Shown here in pieces: positions 16,992-25,883 of a DNA stretch of 64,000 bases (the first letter of the stretch is position 1; each line of letters opens with the position of its first letter). Below the pieces are notes generated by a model. That model did no database searches and had not been told where the DNA came from. It was given only the letters and a program-made list of their open reading frames with translations. The translations under genes were made by a program, and so were the position numbers. Origin of the DNA: SZUA-318 sp964412015 (GTDB taxonomy: Bacteria; Gemmatimonadota; Gemmatimonadetes; Longimicrobiales; Gaopeijiaceae); the NCBI GenBank assembly GCA_964412015.1, contig CAYPMO010000014.1, positions 1-64,000 of the forward strand. The letters run 5' to 3'.

Positions 16992-17600
16992 ATGCTCACA
17001 CGCGCACAACTCCTCGAGCCCCTTGCAGCGCTGCGCACCGACCAGGTGCTGGTCACCACGATGAGCGTAACGCGACCGTGGGGACGGCTCTCCAGCCACG
17101 ACCTGGACTTCGCGTCCGCCGACTCGGCGATGGGCCACGCCGCCGATCTCGCTCTCGGCATCGCGCTCGCGCGCCCCGACCGCACGGTGGTGTGCCTGAA
17201 CGGCGACGGCAGCATGCTCATGACGCTCGGGACGCTCGCCACGGCCGTGGGATCCGGCGCCACCAACTACGTCCTGGTCGTGGTGGAGAACGGCTCCTAC
17301 GAGATCACCGGACACCAGCCCATCCCCGGACAGGGCTCCCTCGATTTCGCCTCCCTGGCCCGGGCGGCGGGGTTCCCCCGCGTGTTCCGCTTCGACGAGC
17401 CCACGGCATGGGCGCAAGCGCTTCCGGACCTCCTCCGCACGCCCGGCCCGACGTTCATACACGTCATCGTCGTGCCGACCTCCGAGGGTTCGATCTCCCG
17501 ACGGCCGACGGAACCATCGCGCTACCTGCAGGTGAGCCTGGCCGAATGGGCCAGCGAGTTCCGGAGGGCGCTCGGCGCCGATTCGCCACGTCCGACATGA
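16992..17600 (+). CDS. ThDP enzyme diphosphate-binding subunit, sulfopyruvate/phosphonopyruvate decarboxylase beta-like
   Basis: Protein of 202 residues forming the partner PP domain. GDGSMLMTLGTLATAV begins the ThDP/Mg-binding motif, which closes 28 residues later at VVVENGSYEITG. The order and spacing match ComE-type subunits. Together with the preceding alpha subunit it should make a 2-oxo-acid decarboxylase. Its position behind lutABC suggests a short route in which a 2-hydroxy acid is oxidised and the product decarboxylated; that pathway is my inference. Confidence 0.8.
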   Translation: MLTRAQLLEPLAALRTDQVLVTTMSVTRPWGRLSSHDLDFASADSAMGHAADLALGIALARPDRTVVCLNGDGSMLMTLGTLATAVGSGATNYVLVVVENGSYEITGHQPIPGQGSLDFASLARAAGFPRVFRFDEPTAWAQALPDLLRTPGPTFIHVIVVPTSEGSISRRPTEPSRYLQVSLAEWASEFRRALGADSPRPT

Positions 17601-17738
17601 CCCGGCGAGGGTGGGAGTTCAGCGGCGCACCTTCGTCGGTGGCCTCTTAACACCCGTCCCGCACTCCGCGTCCATACCACAGAGCCGGAAGGACAGACCG
17701 GCCGGCGAAGACGCAGGACAAGGGAAAAGGAGACTTCG

Positions 17739-18368
17739 ATGAAACGGACGATGGGTGGCGCGGCCCTGCTCGCCGCAGCGGTGGCCCTCGCGCCGATGCC
17801 GGCAAACGCCCAGGCGGCCCCCCCGGCGCCGCGAGACCTGGTGGCCCCATGGGTCGGACCCGGGGTGGAGTTGGTCCTCCGCCAGCGTGAGCGCCTCGAG
17901 CTCACCGAGGATCAGGTCAGGCAGCTCGACCAGATCCGCCAGGAAGTGGTCGCGCGCCGCACGGCACATCAGACCGAGCTGGCGGGGCTGAGGTCCGAGG
18001 TGCGCGCCGGCCAGACGGTGGCCGCGGAGCTCCGGGAACGGGTTCAGGCCCAGCGGCAGGCGGCACAGGAGTCCCGCACGCAGGAGCGTGAGCGGGTCGA
18101 GGCGATTCTCACCGACGCCCAGAAGCAGCAACTCCAGACCTGGGGCGCCGCGGCCCGCGGTTTCGCGGCGGGCCGCCGCACTGCGGTGCGCGGCGCGCCC
18201 GGGTGGGGTCCTTGCGTGCGCCCCGGGCTCCGGCCCGCCGTCGGGATGCGTGGCCGGGTGCGGCCCTGGGTCTCCGGTGCCCCCGCCTGGGGCCTACGGC
18301 GAGATCCCGGCCCCGAACCGGGAACCGATTCGGGGTTCGGACCTCCCGCGGACTCGGTCCCGAGGTGA
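17739..18368 (+). CDS. Spy/CpxP-like periplasmic protein
   Basis: Protein of 209 residues with a signal peptide (cleavage near ANAQA, residue 25). The helical part, residues 45-135, carries LTEDQVRQL and LTDAQKQQL, the LTxxQ repeats that define the Spy/CpxP group of periplasmic chaperones and stress sensors, embedded in a charged coiled coil. The last 70 residues are rich in Gly, Pro and Arg and look disordered. A preceding purine-rich AAGGAG supports the ATG. It is followed by a strong bidirectional hairpin. Confidence 0.8.
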   Translation: MKRTMGGAALLAAAVALAPMPANAQAAPPAPRDLVAPWVGPGVELVLRQRERLELTEDQVRQLDQIRQEVVARRTAHQTELAGLRSEVRAGQTVAAELRERVQAQRQAAQESRTQERERVEAILTDAQKQQLQTWGAAARGFAAGRRTAVRGAPGWGPCVRPGLRPAVGMRGRVRPWVSGAPAWGLRRDPGPEPGTDSGFGPPADSVPR

Positions 18369-18422
18369 CCTCGATGGGATAGGACCCCCCGCGAATCTCC
18401 CCACCCCTCCACGCGGGGGCCC

Positions 18423-18451
18423 GGCCCCACCCGACACCGTCGGGTGGGGCC
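18423..18451. terminator. Bidirectional hairpin between convergent genes
   Basis: Perfect 12-bp stem (18423-18434 with 18440-18451) with a five-base loop. It lies between the stop of the Spy-like gene (plus) and the stop of the M6 protease gene (minus), three bases from the latter. No T run, but placement and strength fit a shared terminator. Confidence 0.7.
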
Positions 18452-18453
18452 TC

Positions 18454-20403
18454 TCAGTTCCCGGCGGGACCCGACCGCCGGAGGAAGGCACGCAGGTCAC
18501 CGACGTCGTAGCGGCCGTTCGCGTTCCCCAGCGCATCCAGGTGCGAGAGCTCCAACGTGCTCAGGGGGTCGGCCGCCGAGCGCAGGAACGGCTGGAGCAG
18601 CCGGTCCTCTCCCGCGGCCCACGCGTCGGCGTCGAGGGACAAGGCCACCTCGGACGATGACGCGCCGCGGGCATCCATGACCCGGAGCGACATCGGGAAG
18701 GTGCCGGTCGCGGCCACCCAGCCGCTCACCACGGCCTCGTCCCCCTCCGCGGCCACGGTCACCCCGACCGGGAGCAAGCCGGACACCACGTAAGGCATGG
18801 CGCCACCGGCGATCCGCAGGCGCCGCTCGAAGGGCGTCACCTGCACAACCGAGAGGGGCTGGCCGGGCGCCATGATGCGCGGAGTCGCCCCCGTCGAGAG
18901 CCGGATCCTCGCCTTCCCCTCTCTCACGCTGATCTCGTGGAGGGTGACCGTGGAGGCTCCGCCCGCGTGGCGCGCGAGCGACGGCCTGGTGGCCAGGTGC
19001 AACTCCCCCGTCGCTCCCCCGACGCCCCATGCGTCCCCGGCCTCGCCGCGGTTGCCGCCCTCGTAGGTGTTGCGCACGAGTCCGCGGTTGTCGTCCTGCT
19101 CGAGGAGGGAGAGGAAGTACGGCGTGGACGTGGCGGGGTTCGGGCGGAACTCGCCCTGGAAGTCCAGGTGGTAGATCAGGACCCCCTCGGCCGGAATGGG
19201 GGCGTCGAAGCCCGCCTGCGTCCTGTACTCGACCAGGAGGTACTCGCGCCCGTCTCCGTCCAGGGGGATGCGCAGCGCCTGGCCCGACTCCTGGACCGGA
19301 TCCAGCACGAATTCCCGGTCCCACACCTCCCCCACCGTCGCGTAGTCCAGCCACCCGAGCCAGTGCTTCGACCGGGCGCTCATGTGCGTCGGCCCGAAGG
19401 GCTCCCGCGTGGAGCCGTGTGGCCCGCACCCCCACGATCCCGCGGCCATCAACTCCCAGCACCCGAGCACCCACCGGCGGCCTTCCGCGCCGGCGGCCGT
19501 GGGGTGGTAGTAGTCGGGCAGACCGAGGATGTGGCCGAACTCGTGCGCGATCGTGCTCGCGTCCTGAGGGTTCGCGCCTCCGCAGTCCACCGCGCTCTGG
19601 ATGGTGTAGGCGTCCACCTGGATCGGGCTGCCGCTCGCGCCGGTGTCGTTGGACTGGAACGGCTGGTCGTCGTTCTCCGGGGCGATCCCCCACATGTGCG
19701 GCCAGATCCCGGGGCCGCCGCACGACGCGGACACTTCGATGAACTCGAACGCCAACGCGTCCACGTAGCCGTCGTCGTCGCCCGAGTCGGGCACGCCGTC
19801 GGGCCCGTCGTTGTCGTACGCCCGGAAGTCCACCACCGTGTCGGCCGCGGCCAGGGCCTCGAGAAGGTAGGGGCCGAGCTGGGCATCTTCTCCCACGCCG
19901 GCCTCTGCACCCACCACCTGCGCCCGCGTGAGCGATGTGCGCACCCACGGCACGACCGTCCCCTCGACCCGGAGCCGTCCCCTGGACATCTCGAGATACA
20001 CCTCCGTGAGCGTGCCCCGAGGAGCGGGTCCGTCGAAGAGGAGCCGCTGGATCGTCGCGGAGGAGACCTGGGGCTCGGGCGAATCGGAGAAGAGAGCGGG
20101 CAGCACGAGCATGCGCTTGGTGCCGAGCGCCGGCGCCCGGAAGATCTTTCCGTCCGCGCCCGTGGCGAACAGGCCGTTCGGCAACGTGAAGGCGGACGGG
20201 TCCGCCGCCACGCGCCGGGCGATCGCCGCCGGGACGAGCACGCCCGACTCGCGGCTCGGCGGGGCGATGAGCTGTGCCGGCGCGCCCTCGTGCGCGCCGA
20301 GCGCGGCGAGGATCGCGAGAAGCACCCACGGGAGCCTGCCACGCGCCGTGTGCCGACCCTCGCCACGCCGCCGGAACGCTCCCCGTCGCGCGCGCCCGAT
20401 CAC
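18454..20403 (-). CDS. Secreted M6 family (immune-inhibitor-A-like) zinc metalloprotease
   Basis: Protein of 649 residues. Arg-rich start, membrane segment 24-38, then a propeptide and an M6 catalytic domain. HEFGHILGLPD places the zinc ligands at 287, 291 and Asp297; the WELMAAGSWG methionine-turn region follows. Residues about 505-590 form an Ig-like domain, and the C-terminus (ALGNANGRYDVGDLRAFL) resembles a dockerin-type calcium-loop repeat. The GTG start overlaps the stop of the upstream lipoprotein gene (GTGA). Such enzymes degrade proteins outside the cell. The dockerin-like end suggests surface attachment, but no cohesin is seen here. Confidence 0.88.
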   Translation of the reverse strand: MIGRARRGAFRRRGEGRHTARGRLPWVLLAILAALGAHEGAPAQLIAPPSRESGVLVPAAIARRVAADPSAFTLPNGLFATGADGKIFRAPALGTKRMLVLPALFSDSPEPQVSSATIQRLLFDGPAPRGTLTEVYLEMSRGRLRVEGTVVPWVRTSLTRAQVVGAEAGVGEDAQLGPYLLEALAAADTVVDFRAYDNDGPDGVPDSGDDDGYVDALAFEFIEVSASCGGPGIWPHMWGIAPENDDQPFQSNDTGASGSPIQVDAYTIQSAVDCGGANPQDASTIAHEFGHILGLPDYYHPTAAGAEGRRWVLGCWELMAAGSWGCGPHGSTREPFGPTHMSARSKHWLGWLDYATVGEVWDREFVLDPVQESGQALRIPLDGDGREYLLVEYRTQAGFDAPIPAEGVLIYHLDFQGEFRPNPATSTPYFLSLLEQDDNRGLVRNTYEGGNRGEAGDAWGVGGATGELHLATRPSLARHAGGASTVTLHEISVREGKARIRLSTGATPRIMAPGQPLSVVQVTPFERRLRIAGGAMPYVVSGLLPVGVTVAAEGDEAVVSGWVAATGTFPMSLRVMDARGASSSEVALSLDADAWAAGEDRLLQPFLRSAADPLSTLELSHLDALGNANGRYDVGDLRAFLRRSGPAGN

Positions 20404-20798
20404 CGCCGGATGTCCACGGTGTATCCGGAAAGCCCGCGGAGCTGGTCGTCCGGCCCGGCGACCTCGTGCAGGGTCGCGATCGGCCGGCGCGTGGTATCCG
20501 CGACCTCGAGGGCGAAGCGGAGCGGGCCACCCTCCTCGTTCACCACGACGACGACCATCGTGTCTCCGTGCTGCTCGCCGAAGACGCGCCCGTCGATCGG
20601 AGAGACCTCGACGATTCCCTTGCCGACGAGCTCGATCAGGGCCGCGCCCTCCGCCCCGTTCGGCGACTCCACGGTCGCGGTCAGGACGCCCGGCCCCGGC
20701 ACCGGATCATCGCCACAGCCCGCCACGAGGCCGATCGAGACCAGACACGCCACGACTACGGCCGCGTGCGGAGGTCGCTTCGCCCGTGCCACGCTCAT
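20400..20798 (-). CDS. Small lipoprotein of unknown function
   Basis: Protein of 132 residues. The signal sequence ends in GLVAGC, giving lipidated Cys24 or so, followed by a single beta-rich domain starting GVLTATVESPNGAEG and including GDTMVVVVVNEE. This short domain type is common in secreted proteins of this phylum, but I do not know its function. It is eight bases after the patatin gene and overlaps the M6 protease gene, so the three form one transcription unit. Confidence 0.75.
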   Translation of the reverse strand: MSVARAKRPPHAAVVVACLVSIGLVAGCGDDPVPGPGVLTATVESPNGAEGAALIELVGKGIVEVSPIDGRVFGEQHGDTMVVVVVNEEGGPLRFALEVADTTRRPIATLHEVAGPDDQLRGLSGYTVDIRR

Positions 20799-20806
20799 GC
20801 AGCCAC

Positions 20807-21733
20807 CTACGCCCCTCCGGCCGGGCGCTTTCCCGGACCGAGAGCCAGCGACATGGCCCGGTATCCCTCTTCGACGAAGTACTCCACGTGCTCGAACTCG
20901 AAGGCGCCGTAGCCGTCCAGCTCCGGCCGGACGTACATGAGCGGTGGTCCTTCCCAGCGGCTCACGAGATCCAAGCGGCGGCGGTAGGTCATGATCGAGA
21001 AGATCCGTGAGTGGACGGCGAGCATGCCCCGGCGTAGGACCTGCGCCGAATCCTGGACCTCCCCCACACCGACGTCGACGCCGATCAGGCCCGTCGCGCC
21101 CTGGAGGGCCGCACGCTCGAGCCCCAGGGGGTGGTCGGTTCCGCCGTCCACGAAGGCGCGTCCGCCGATCATCGCGGGGGGATACAGCACCGGCAGCGCC
21201 GACGACGCGTAGAGCGCGTCCACCAGCGCCACATCCGTACGGGCGCCCGTGCCGAACCACTCGGTCTTCCCGGTCGCCAAGTCCACCGCGTTGACCTGGA
21301 GCGGTATCCCCATCGCGCTCCATCCCTCGGGGGGGAGGACGCGCTCGTAATACGCCCGCAGAGTGTCGCCCCGGAAAACGCTCCGCTGCCGGATTCCGTT
21401 CAACAGCATCGCTCTCCAGTTGATCCGCACGACGTCGGCGCGCTTCACCGAGCGCGCCCACTCCCGCATCTCCTGCCAGGTGACCCCCGAGGCCGCGAGC
21501 GCCCCGACCAGGGCGCCCGCGCTCGTGCCCACGATGCCCGAGACCTGGATGCCCGCTTCCCCGAGCGCCCGCCACGCACCGACGTGCGCGAGGCCCTTCA
21601 CCCCCCCACCCCCGAGCACCAGCCAGACCCGGCTCCCCAGGGACCCAAGGTCCGCCCCCGGGGTACCGGGGCTCCCTTCGGCCGATCCCGCCGAGATGGC
21701 GCGCGGCGGACGAGGGTTCGACGTCGGGTTCAC
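20807..21733 (-). CDS. Patatin-like phospholipase
   Basis: Protein of 308 residues with all patatin features: oxyanion loop GGGGVKG (41-47), nucleophile elbow GTSAG with Ser71, and the catalytic-dyad Asp196 in DGGTD. The N-terminal 33 residues are low-complexity and not part of the domain. Bacterial members hydrolyse phospholipids or other lipid esters, in the RssA/YchK group within the cell. First gene of a minus-strand set with the lipoprotein and M6 protease, and divergent from sufC across an 89-base region that holds a Fur-like box. Confidence 0.9.
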   Translation of the reverse strand: MNPTSNPRPPRAISAGSAEGSPGTPGADLGSLGSRVWLVLGGGGVKGLAHVGAWRALGEAGIQVSGIVGTSAGALVGALAASGVTWQEMREWARSVKRADVVRINWRAMLLNGIRQRSVFRGDTLRAYYERVLPPEGWSAMGIPLQVNAVDLATGKTEWFGTGARTDVALVDALYASSALPVLYPPAMIGGRAFVDGGTDHPLGLERAALQGATGLIGVDVGVGEVQDSAQVLRRGMLAVHSRIFSIMTYRRRLDLVSRWEGPPLMYVRPELDGYGAFEFEHVEYFVEEGYRAMSLALGPGKRPAGGA

Positions 21734-21769
21734 TTGATCCGTCTCCGCGAGTTCCCTAGTTTTTGAGAG

Positions 21770-21784
21770 CGAGAATCATTCTTG
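21770..21784. promoter_or_regulatory. Fur-like iron box upstream of sufC
   Basis: AGAATCATTCT (21772-21782) is a perfect odd palindrome, and GAGAATCATTCTT matches 10 of 13 positions of the core of the classical Fur box. It lies 40 bases before the sufC ATG and between the divergent patatin and suf genes. A TTGAGA at 21763-21768 could be the -35 element. Iron control of Suf operons by Fur or related proteins is established in several bacteria; here it is inferred. Confidence 0.55.
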
Positions 21785-21822
21785 ATAACGCTTCCTCTCC
21801 AACGCCCCTCCACGAGGCCTCG

Positions 21823-22629
21823 ATGACCGACGCCCCCATTCTGATGATCCGCGATCTCCACGCCAAGGTGGCCGAAGACGACGTCGAGATCCTGCACGGG
21901 GTGGACCTCGAGCTCGCCAAGGGCGAGATCCACGCGATCATGGGCCCCAACGGGTCCGGAAAGAGCACGCTCGCCAAGGTCCTGGCGGGCCATCCCGCCT
22001 ACGAGGTCACGGCGGGCAGCGTGACGTTCCGAGGTGAGGACCTCCTGGCCAAGGAGACCGACGAGCGCTCCCGCGCGGGGATCTTCCTCGCCTTCCAGTA
22101 TCCGATGGAGATCCCCGGAGTCTCGATCGCGAATTTCCTCCGTGCCGCCGTTCAGGCCCATCTCCCCGAGGGGCAGGAGCTCGACCTGTTCGATTTCCAG
22201 GACCTGCTCCTGGAGCGAATGGAGATGCTGGACATGGATGCGTCGTTCGCGGAACGCCACGTGAACGAGGGCTTCTCGGGCGGCGAGAAAAAGCGCAACG
22301 AGATCCTCCAGATGGCCGTCCTGAGGCCCAGCCTCGCGCTGATGGACGAGACCGATTCGGGCCTCGACATCGACGCGCTGAAGACCGTCGCCAACGGCGT
22401 CAACCGGCTCGCCGAGGAGAACCCCGACATGACGGTCCTCCTCATCACGCACTACCAGCGCCTGCTGAACTACATCAAGCCCGACCATGTCCATGTGATG
22501 GTGCAGGGCAGGATCGTCCGGTCCGGCGGCCCGGAGATCGCGCTCGAGCTCGAATCCGAAGGCTACAGGAGCTGGACGGAGGACGAAGGAGCCACGGAAG
22601 CCCCGTCGGCCGCCGTGGCCGGGTCCTGA
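21823..22629 (+). CDS. sufC: Fe-S cluster assembly ATPase SufC
   Basis: Protein of 268 residues, an ABC-type ATPase: Walker A GPNGSGKS (41-48), signature FSGGEKKR, Walker B LALMDETDSGLD and the His of LLITHYQRLL. The combination GFSGGEKKRNE and DSGLDIDALK is specific to SufC. It powers the SufBCD scaffold on which Fe-S clusters are built. An upstream in-frame ATG at 21763 is inside the promoter region; I use 21823. First gene of the operon, 13 bases before sufB. Confidence 0.95.
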   Translation: MTDAPILMIRDLHAKVAEDDVEILHGVDLELAKGEIHAIMGPNGSGKSTLAKVLAGHPAYEVTAGSVTFRGEDLLAKETDERSRAGIFLAFQYPMEIPGVSIANFLRAAVQAHLPEGQELDLFDFQDLLLERMEMLDMDASFAERHVNEGFSGGEKKRNEILQMAVLRPSLALMDETDSGLDIDALKTVANGVNRLAEENPDMTVLLITHYQRLLNYIKPDHVHVMVQGRIVRSGGPEIALELESEGYRSWTEDEGATEAPSAAVAGS

Positions 22630-22642
22630 AAGGAGATATGGG

Positions 22643-24058
22643 ATGCCGCAGAACGAGACCATCCAGGGCCTCGGCCTCGACGAGTACAAGTACAACTTCG
22701 TCACCAGCACCCGGCCCGTGTTCCAGACCCGGAAGGGTCTGGACGAGGAGGTCGTGCGCCAGATCTCCATGCACAAGGAGGAGCCGGAGTGGATGCTCCG
22801 GTTCCGCCTGAAGGCGCTGAAGACCTTCCTGTCCAAGCCGATGCCGACCTGGGGCGGCGACCTCCGCGGCCTCGAGGAGGTGCTGGACGAGATCTACTAC
22901 TACGTCCGGCCCCAGGACCGCATGGGTCACTCGTGGGAGGAGGTGCCCGCGGAGATCAAGGACACGTTCGAGAAGCTCGGGATTCCCGAGGCCGAGCGCA
23001 GGATCCTGGCCGGCGTCGGAGCGCAGTACGAATCCGAGATGGTGTACCATTCCCTCCGCAAGGAATGGGAGGACAAGGGCGTCATCTTCGATTCGATCGA
23101 GGACGGGCTCAAGAACCATCCCGACCTCTTCCGCGAGCACTTCGCCACGATCATCCCACCCCAGGACAACAAGTTCGCCGCGTTGAACTCGGCGGTGTGG
23201 TCGGGCGGATCGTTCGTGTACATCCCGCCGGGCGTGAAGCTGGAGACACCGCTCCAGGCGTACTTCCGCGTGAACCAGGAGCGCATGGGGCAGTTCGAGC
23301 GCACCCTCATCATCGTGGATGAAGGCGCCAACGCCCATTACATCGAAGGCTGCACGGCTCCGGTGTACTCGACCGAGTCGTTCCACTCCGGCGTCATCGA
23401 GATCGTGGTCAAGAAGAACGCCCGGTTCCGCTACACGACGATCCAGAACTGGTCCAACAACATGTACAACCTCGTGACCCAGCGGGCGATGGTGCACGAA
23501 GGAGGCCACATGGAGTGGCTCGACGGGAACCTCGGTTCCAAGCTCACGATGAAGTACCCGTCGTGCTACCTCGTGGGCGAGGGAGCCCACGGTGAGATCC
23601 TCTCGATCGCGTACGCGGGAGACGGACAGCACCAGGACACCGGCGGCAAGGTGATCCACCTCGCGCCCCGTACGACGTCGTCCATCGTGTCCAAGTCCAT
23701 CTCGAAGGGGCACGGCCGCGCCTCGTACCGAGGGCTCCTGAAGGTACACGGGGGCGCCCACCAGGCCCGCTCGAACGTGGAGTGCGACGCGCTGCTCATC
23801 AACGAGACGTCGCGGACCGACACGTATCCCTACATCGAGATCGAGGAGAACGACGCGAACGTCGGGCACGAGGCCTCGGTCTCGAAGATCGGCGAGGAAC
23901 AGTTGTTCTACCTGACGAGCCGTGGCATCCCCGAGGACGAGGCCATGGCCTTGATCGTGCGCGGCTTCATCGAGCCGATCGCGAAAGAGCTGCCGCTCGA
24001 ATACGCCGTCGAGCTGAATCGGCTGATCGAGCTGGAGATGGAGGGGTCCGTCGGATGA
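22643..24058 (+). CDS. sufB: Fe-S cluster assembly scaffold SufB
   Basis: Protein of 471 residues, standard SufB length. Diagnostic stretches include EPEWMLRFRLKAL, the beta-helix core with YIEGCTAPVYS, VGEGAHGEI and GQHQDTGGKVIH, and the late NETSRTDTYPYIEI with the conserved HEASVSKI motif shared with SufD. It receives sulfur from SufS/SufU and assembles clusters with SufC and SufD. An excellent AAGGAGATAT precedes the ATG. The stop overlaps the ATG of sufD. Confidence 0.96.
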   Translation: MPQNETIQGLGLDEYKYNFVTSTRPVFQTRKGLDEEVVRQISMHKEEPEWMLRFRLKALKTFLSKPMPTWGGDLRGLEEVLDEIYYYVRPQDRMGHSWEEVPAEIKDTFEKLGIPEAERRILAGVGAQYESEMVYHSLRKEWEDKGVIFDSIEDGLKNHPDLFREHFATIIPPQDNKFAALNSAVWSGGSFVYIPPGVKLETPLQAYFRVNQERMGQFERTLIIVDEGANAHYIEGCTAPVYSTESFHSGVIEIVVKKNARFRYTTIQNWSNNMYNLVTQRAMVHEGGHMEWLDGNLGSKLTMKYPSCYLVGEGAHGEILSIAYAGDGQHQDTGGKVIHLAPRTTSSIVSKSISKGHGRASYRGLLKVHGGAHQARSNVECDALLINETSRTDTYPYIEIEENDANVGHEASVSKIGEEQLFYLTSRGIPEDEAMALIVRGFIEPIAKELPLEYAVELNRLIELEMEGSVG

Positions 24059-25398
24059 CGACCACCGCCGTCGTGGAAGGCGTCACCGACGCCCTCAACC
24101 CGAATGCCGTAACCGCCGTCTCCGCCCAGGAGCCGGCGTGGCTCCGCGACCGTCGGGAGCACGCATGGGACGTATACGAGCGCACGCCGATGCCGTCCAT
24201 CCGGTCGGAGGAATGGCGCTACACCGACCTCCGGAAGAAACTCGATCTCACCTCGCTGAAGCTCAGCTCGGCGGGCACCGCCGAGGATCGGTTCGAGGCC
24301 TGGCCAGTGCGCCTCCGCGAAGCGATGGCCCAGGACCGGGCTGCGTCCGGACACCTGGTGATCATCGACGGCCACGTCGTCCACCACGATGTGGACGACT
24401 CGCTGGCCGCCAAGGGCTTGGTCCTCATGTCGCTCCGCGAGGCGGTGGTGGAGCACGAGGACCTGGTCATGAAGTACCTCGCCACCGAAGCCGTGCCGGC
24501 TGAGGAGGGGAAGTTCGCCGCGTTGAATGCCGCGCTGTGGAACGACGGGGTCTTCCTCCACGTCCCGAGAGGCGTCCACCTCGACCTCCCGGTCCGGGTC
24601 ACGCGTTGGTACAGCGAGCCCGAAGTGGCCTATTTCTCGCGGACGCTCATCGTGGCGGAGCCGGCGACCCAGGTGTCGTTCGTGGACGAGGTGCTCTCCG
24701 ACGATTTCGAAGCCCAGACGCTGACGTCGTCGGCGGTCGAGGTCTTCGCACTCGACGGCGCCAAGGTGCAATACGTCGCCGTGCAGCGCCTCGGGCGGGG
24801 TGCCTTCTACCAGTCCGTACAGCGCACGCTCGCCCAGCGCGACGCCAGGCTCGACACCTTGAACGTCGCCCTCGGCGGAAGCACCACCAGGGTGGACCTC
24901 AACGCGCGCCTGCTCGGGCCCGGCTCGAACTCCGACATGCTCGGACTCTACTTCGGGGACGAGGACCAGCACTTCGACTTCAACACCAGCCAGGATCACG
25001 CCGCTCCGCACGCGGGAAGCGATCTGCTCTACAAGGGCGCCCTGGACGGGGCGAGCCGCGCGGCGTTCCGCGGCATCATCCGGGTGCACAAGGGTGCCCA
25101 ACGCACCGACGCCTATCAGAAGATCCGCAACATCCTCCTGTCGCCCAGTGCCCGCGCCGACGCTTTGCCCAACCTCGAGATCGAGGCCGACGACGTGAAG
25201 TGCTCCCACGGCGCCACCGTCGGGGAACTGGACGCCGAGGCGCGCTTCTACCTCATGAGCCGCGGATTGAGCCGCACACAGGCCGAGCGCCTGGTCGTGC
25301 TGGGGTTCCTGGGCGAAGTGCTCGCGCGGGTGCCCCTGGGCGGCGTGTCGGAGAAGGTGACGCGGGTGATCCAGGAGAAGCTCGAGCACCATGTGTGA
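24055..25398 (+). CDS. sufD: Fe-S cluster assembly protein SufD
   Basis: Protein of 447 residues. N-terminal helical domain with SEEWRYTDLRK, beta-helix domain containing FDFNTSQDHAAPHAGSDLLY, and C-terminal VKCSHGATVGELDAEARFYL, the SufD version of the cluster-binding segment. Forms the SufBC2D complex. ATGA overlap with sufB indicates coupling. About 170 bases without a gene follow before the Rieske gene; they contain several GC-rich hairpins but no recognisable element. Confidence 0.95.
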   Translation: MTTTAVVEGVTDALNPNAVTAVSAQEPAWLRDRREHAWDVYERTPMPSIRSEEWRYTDLRKKLDLTSLKLSSAGTAEDRFEAWPVRLREAMAQDRAASGHLVIIDGHVVHHDVDDSLAAKGLVLMSLREAVVEHEDLVMKYLATEAVPAEEGKFAALNAALWNDGVFLHVPRGVHLDLPVRVTRWYSEPEVAYFSRTLIVAEPATQVSFVDEVLSDDFEAQTLTSSAVEVFALDGAKVQYVAVQRLGRGAFYQSVQRTLAQRDARLDTLNVALGGSTTRVDLNARLLGPGSNSDMLGLYFGDEDQHFDFNTSQDHAAPHAGSDLLYKGALDGASRAAFRGIIRVHKGAQRTDAYQKIRNILLSPSARADALPNLEIEADDVKCSHGATVGELDAEARFYLMSRGLSRTQAERLVVLGFLGEVLARVPLGGVSEKVTRVIQEKLEHHV

Positions 25399-25568
25399 GC
25401 GAGCATCGCGTATGCCCGGGTCCCCGGCGCATCCCCCCTCGGGGGACTCTCGCCTGGGAGCGCGGAGCACCCGCCGGCCGCGAGCGACCACGGCTCGCTT
25501 AGCGGCGGCGGGTCGTCCATACCCCGCCGCCGATACCCCCTCGGAGGGATACCCCGTGCCCCGGGGGC

Positions 25569-25883
25569 ATGACCATGCCTGAGCTCACACGGGTCGCGAG
25601 CCTCTCCGATGTTCCCGCGGGCACCCTCAAGGCCGCCTCCGCCGGGGGGCAGCCGCTCGTCCTGGCCAACGTCGACGGCACGATCTGCGCGCTCGAGGAC
25701 CGGTGCTCCCACGAGGAGTATCCGCTCTCGGACGGCGAGTTGGACGGCGGTGACGTGATCTGCATGTACCACGGCGCGCGCTTCGACGCGTGCACCGGCA
25801 AGAACAAAGGGCTTCCGGCGGTCCGCCCGGTGAAGGTTTTCCGCGTGGAGATCCGGGACGGGGATATCTTCGTAGAGGTATGA
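25569..25883 (+). CDS. Rieske-type [2Fe-2S] ferredoxin of the suf operon
   Basis: Protein of 104 residues with one Rieske domain: CSHEEYPLSDG gives ligands Cys46 and His48, and CMYHGARFD gives Cys65 and His68. It resembles biphenyl-dioxygenase-type ferredoxins (BphA3 family), which often occur within Suf operons and may supply electrons for cluster building. A second in-frame ATG at 25575 is better spaced from the upstream G run, so the start could be two codons later. The stop overlaps the sufS ATG. Confidence 0.9.
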   Translation: MTMPELTRVASLSDVPAGTLKAASAGGQPLVLANVDGTICALEDRCSHEEYPLSDGELDGGDVICMYHGARFDACTGKNKGLPAVRPVKVFRVEIRDGDIFVEV

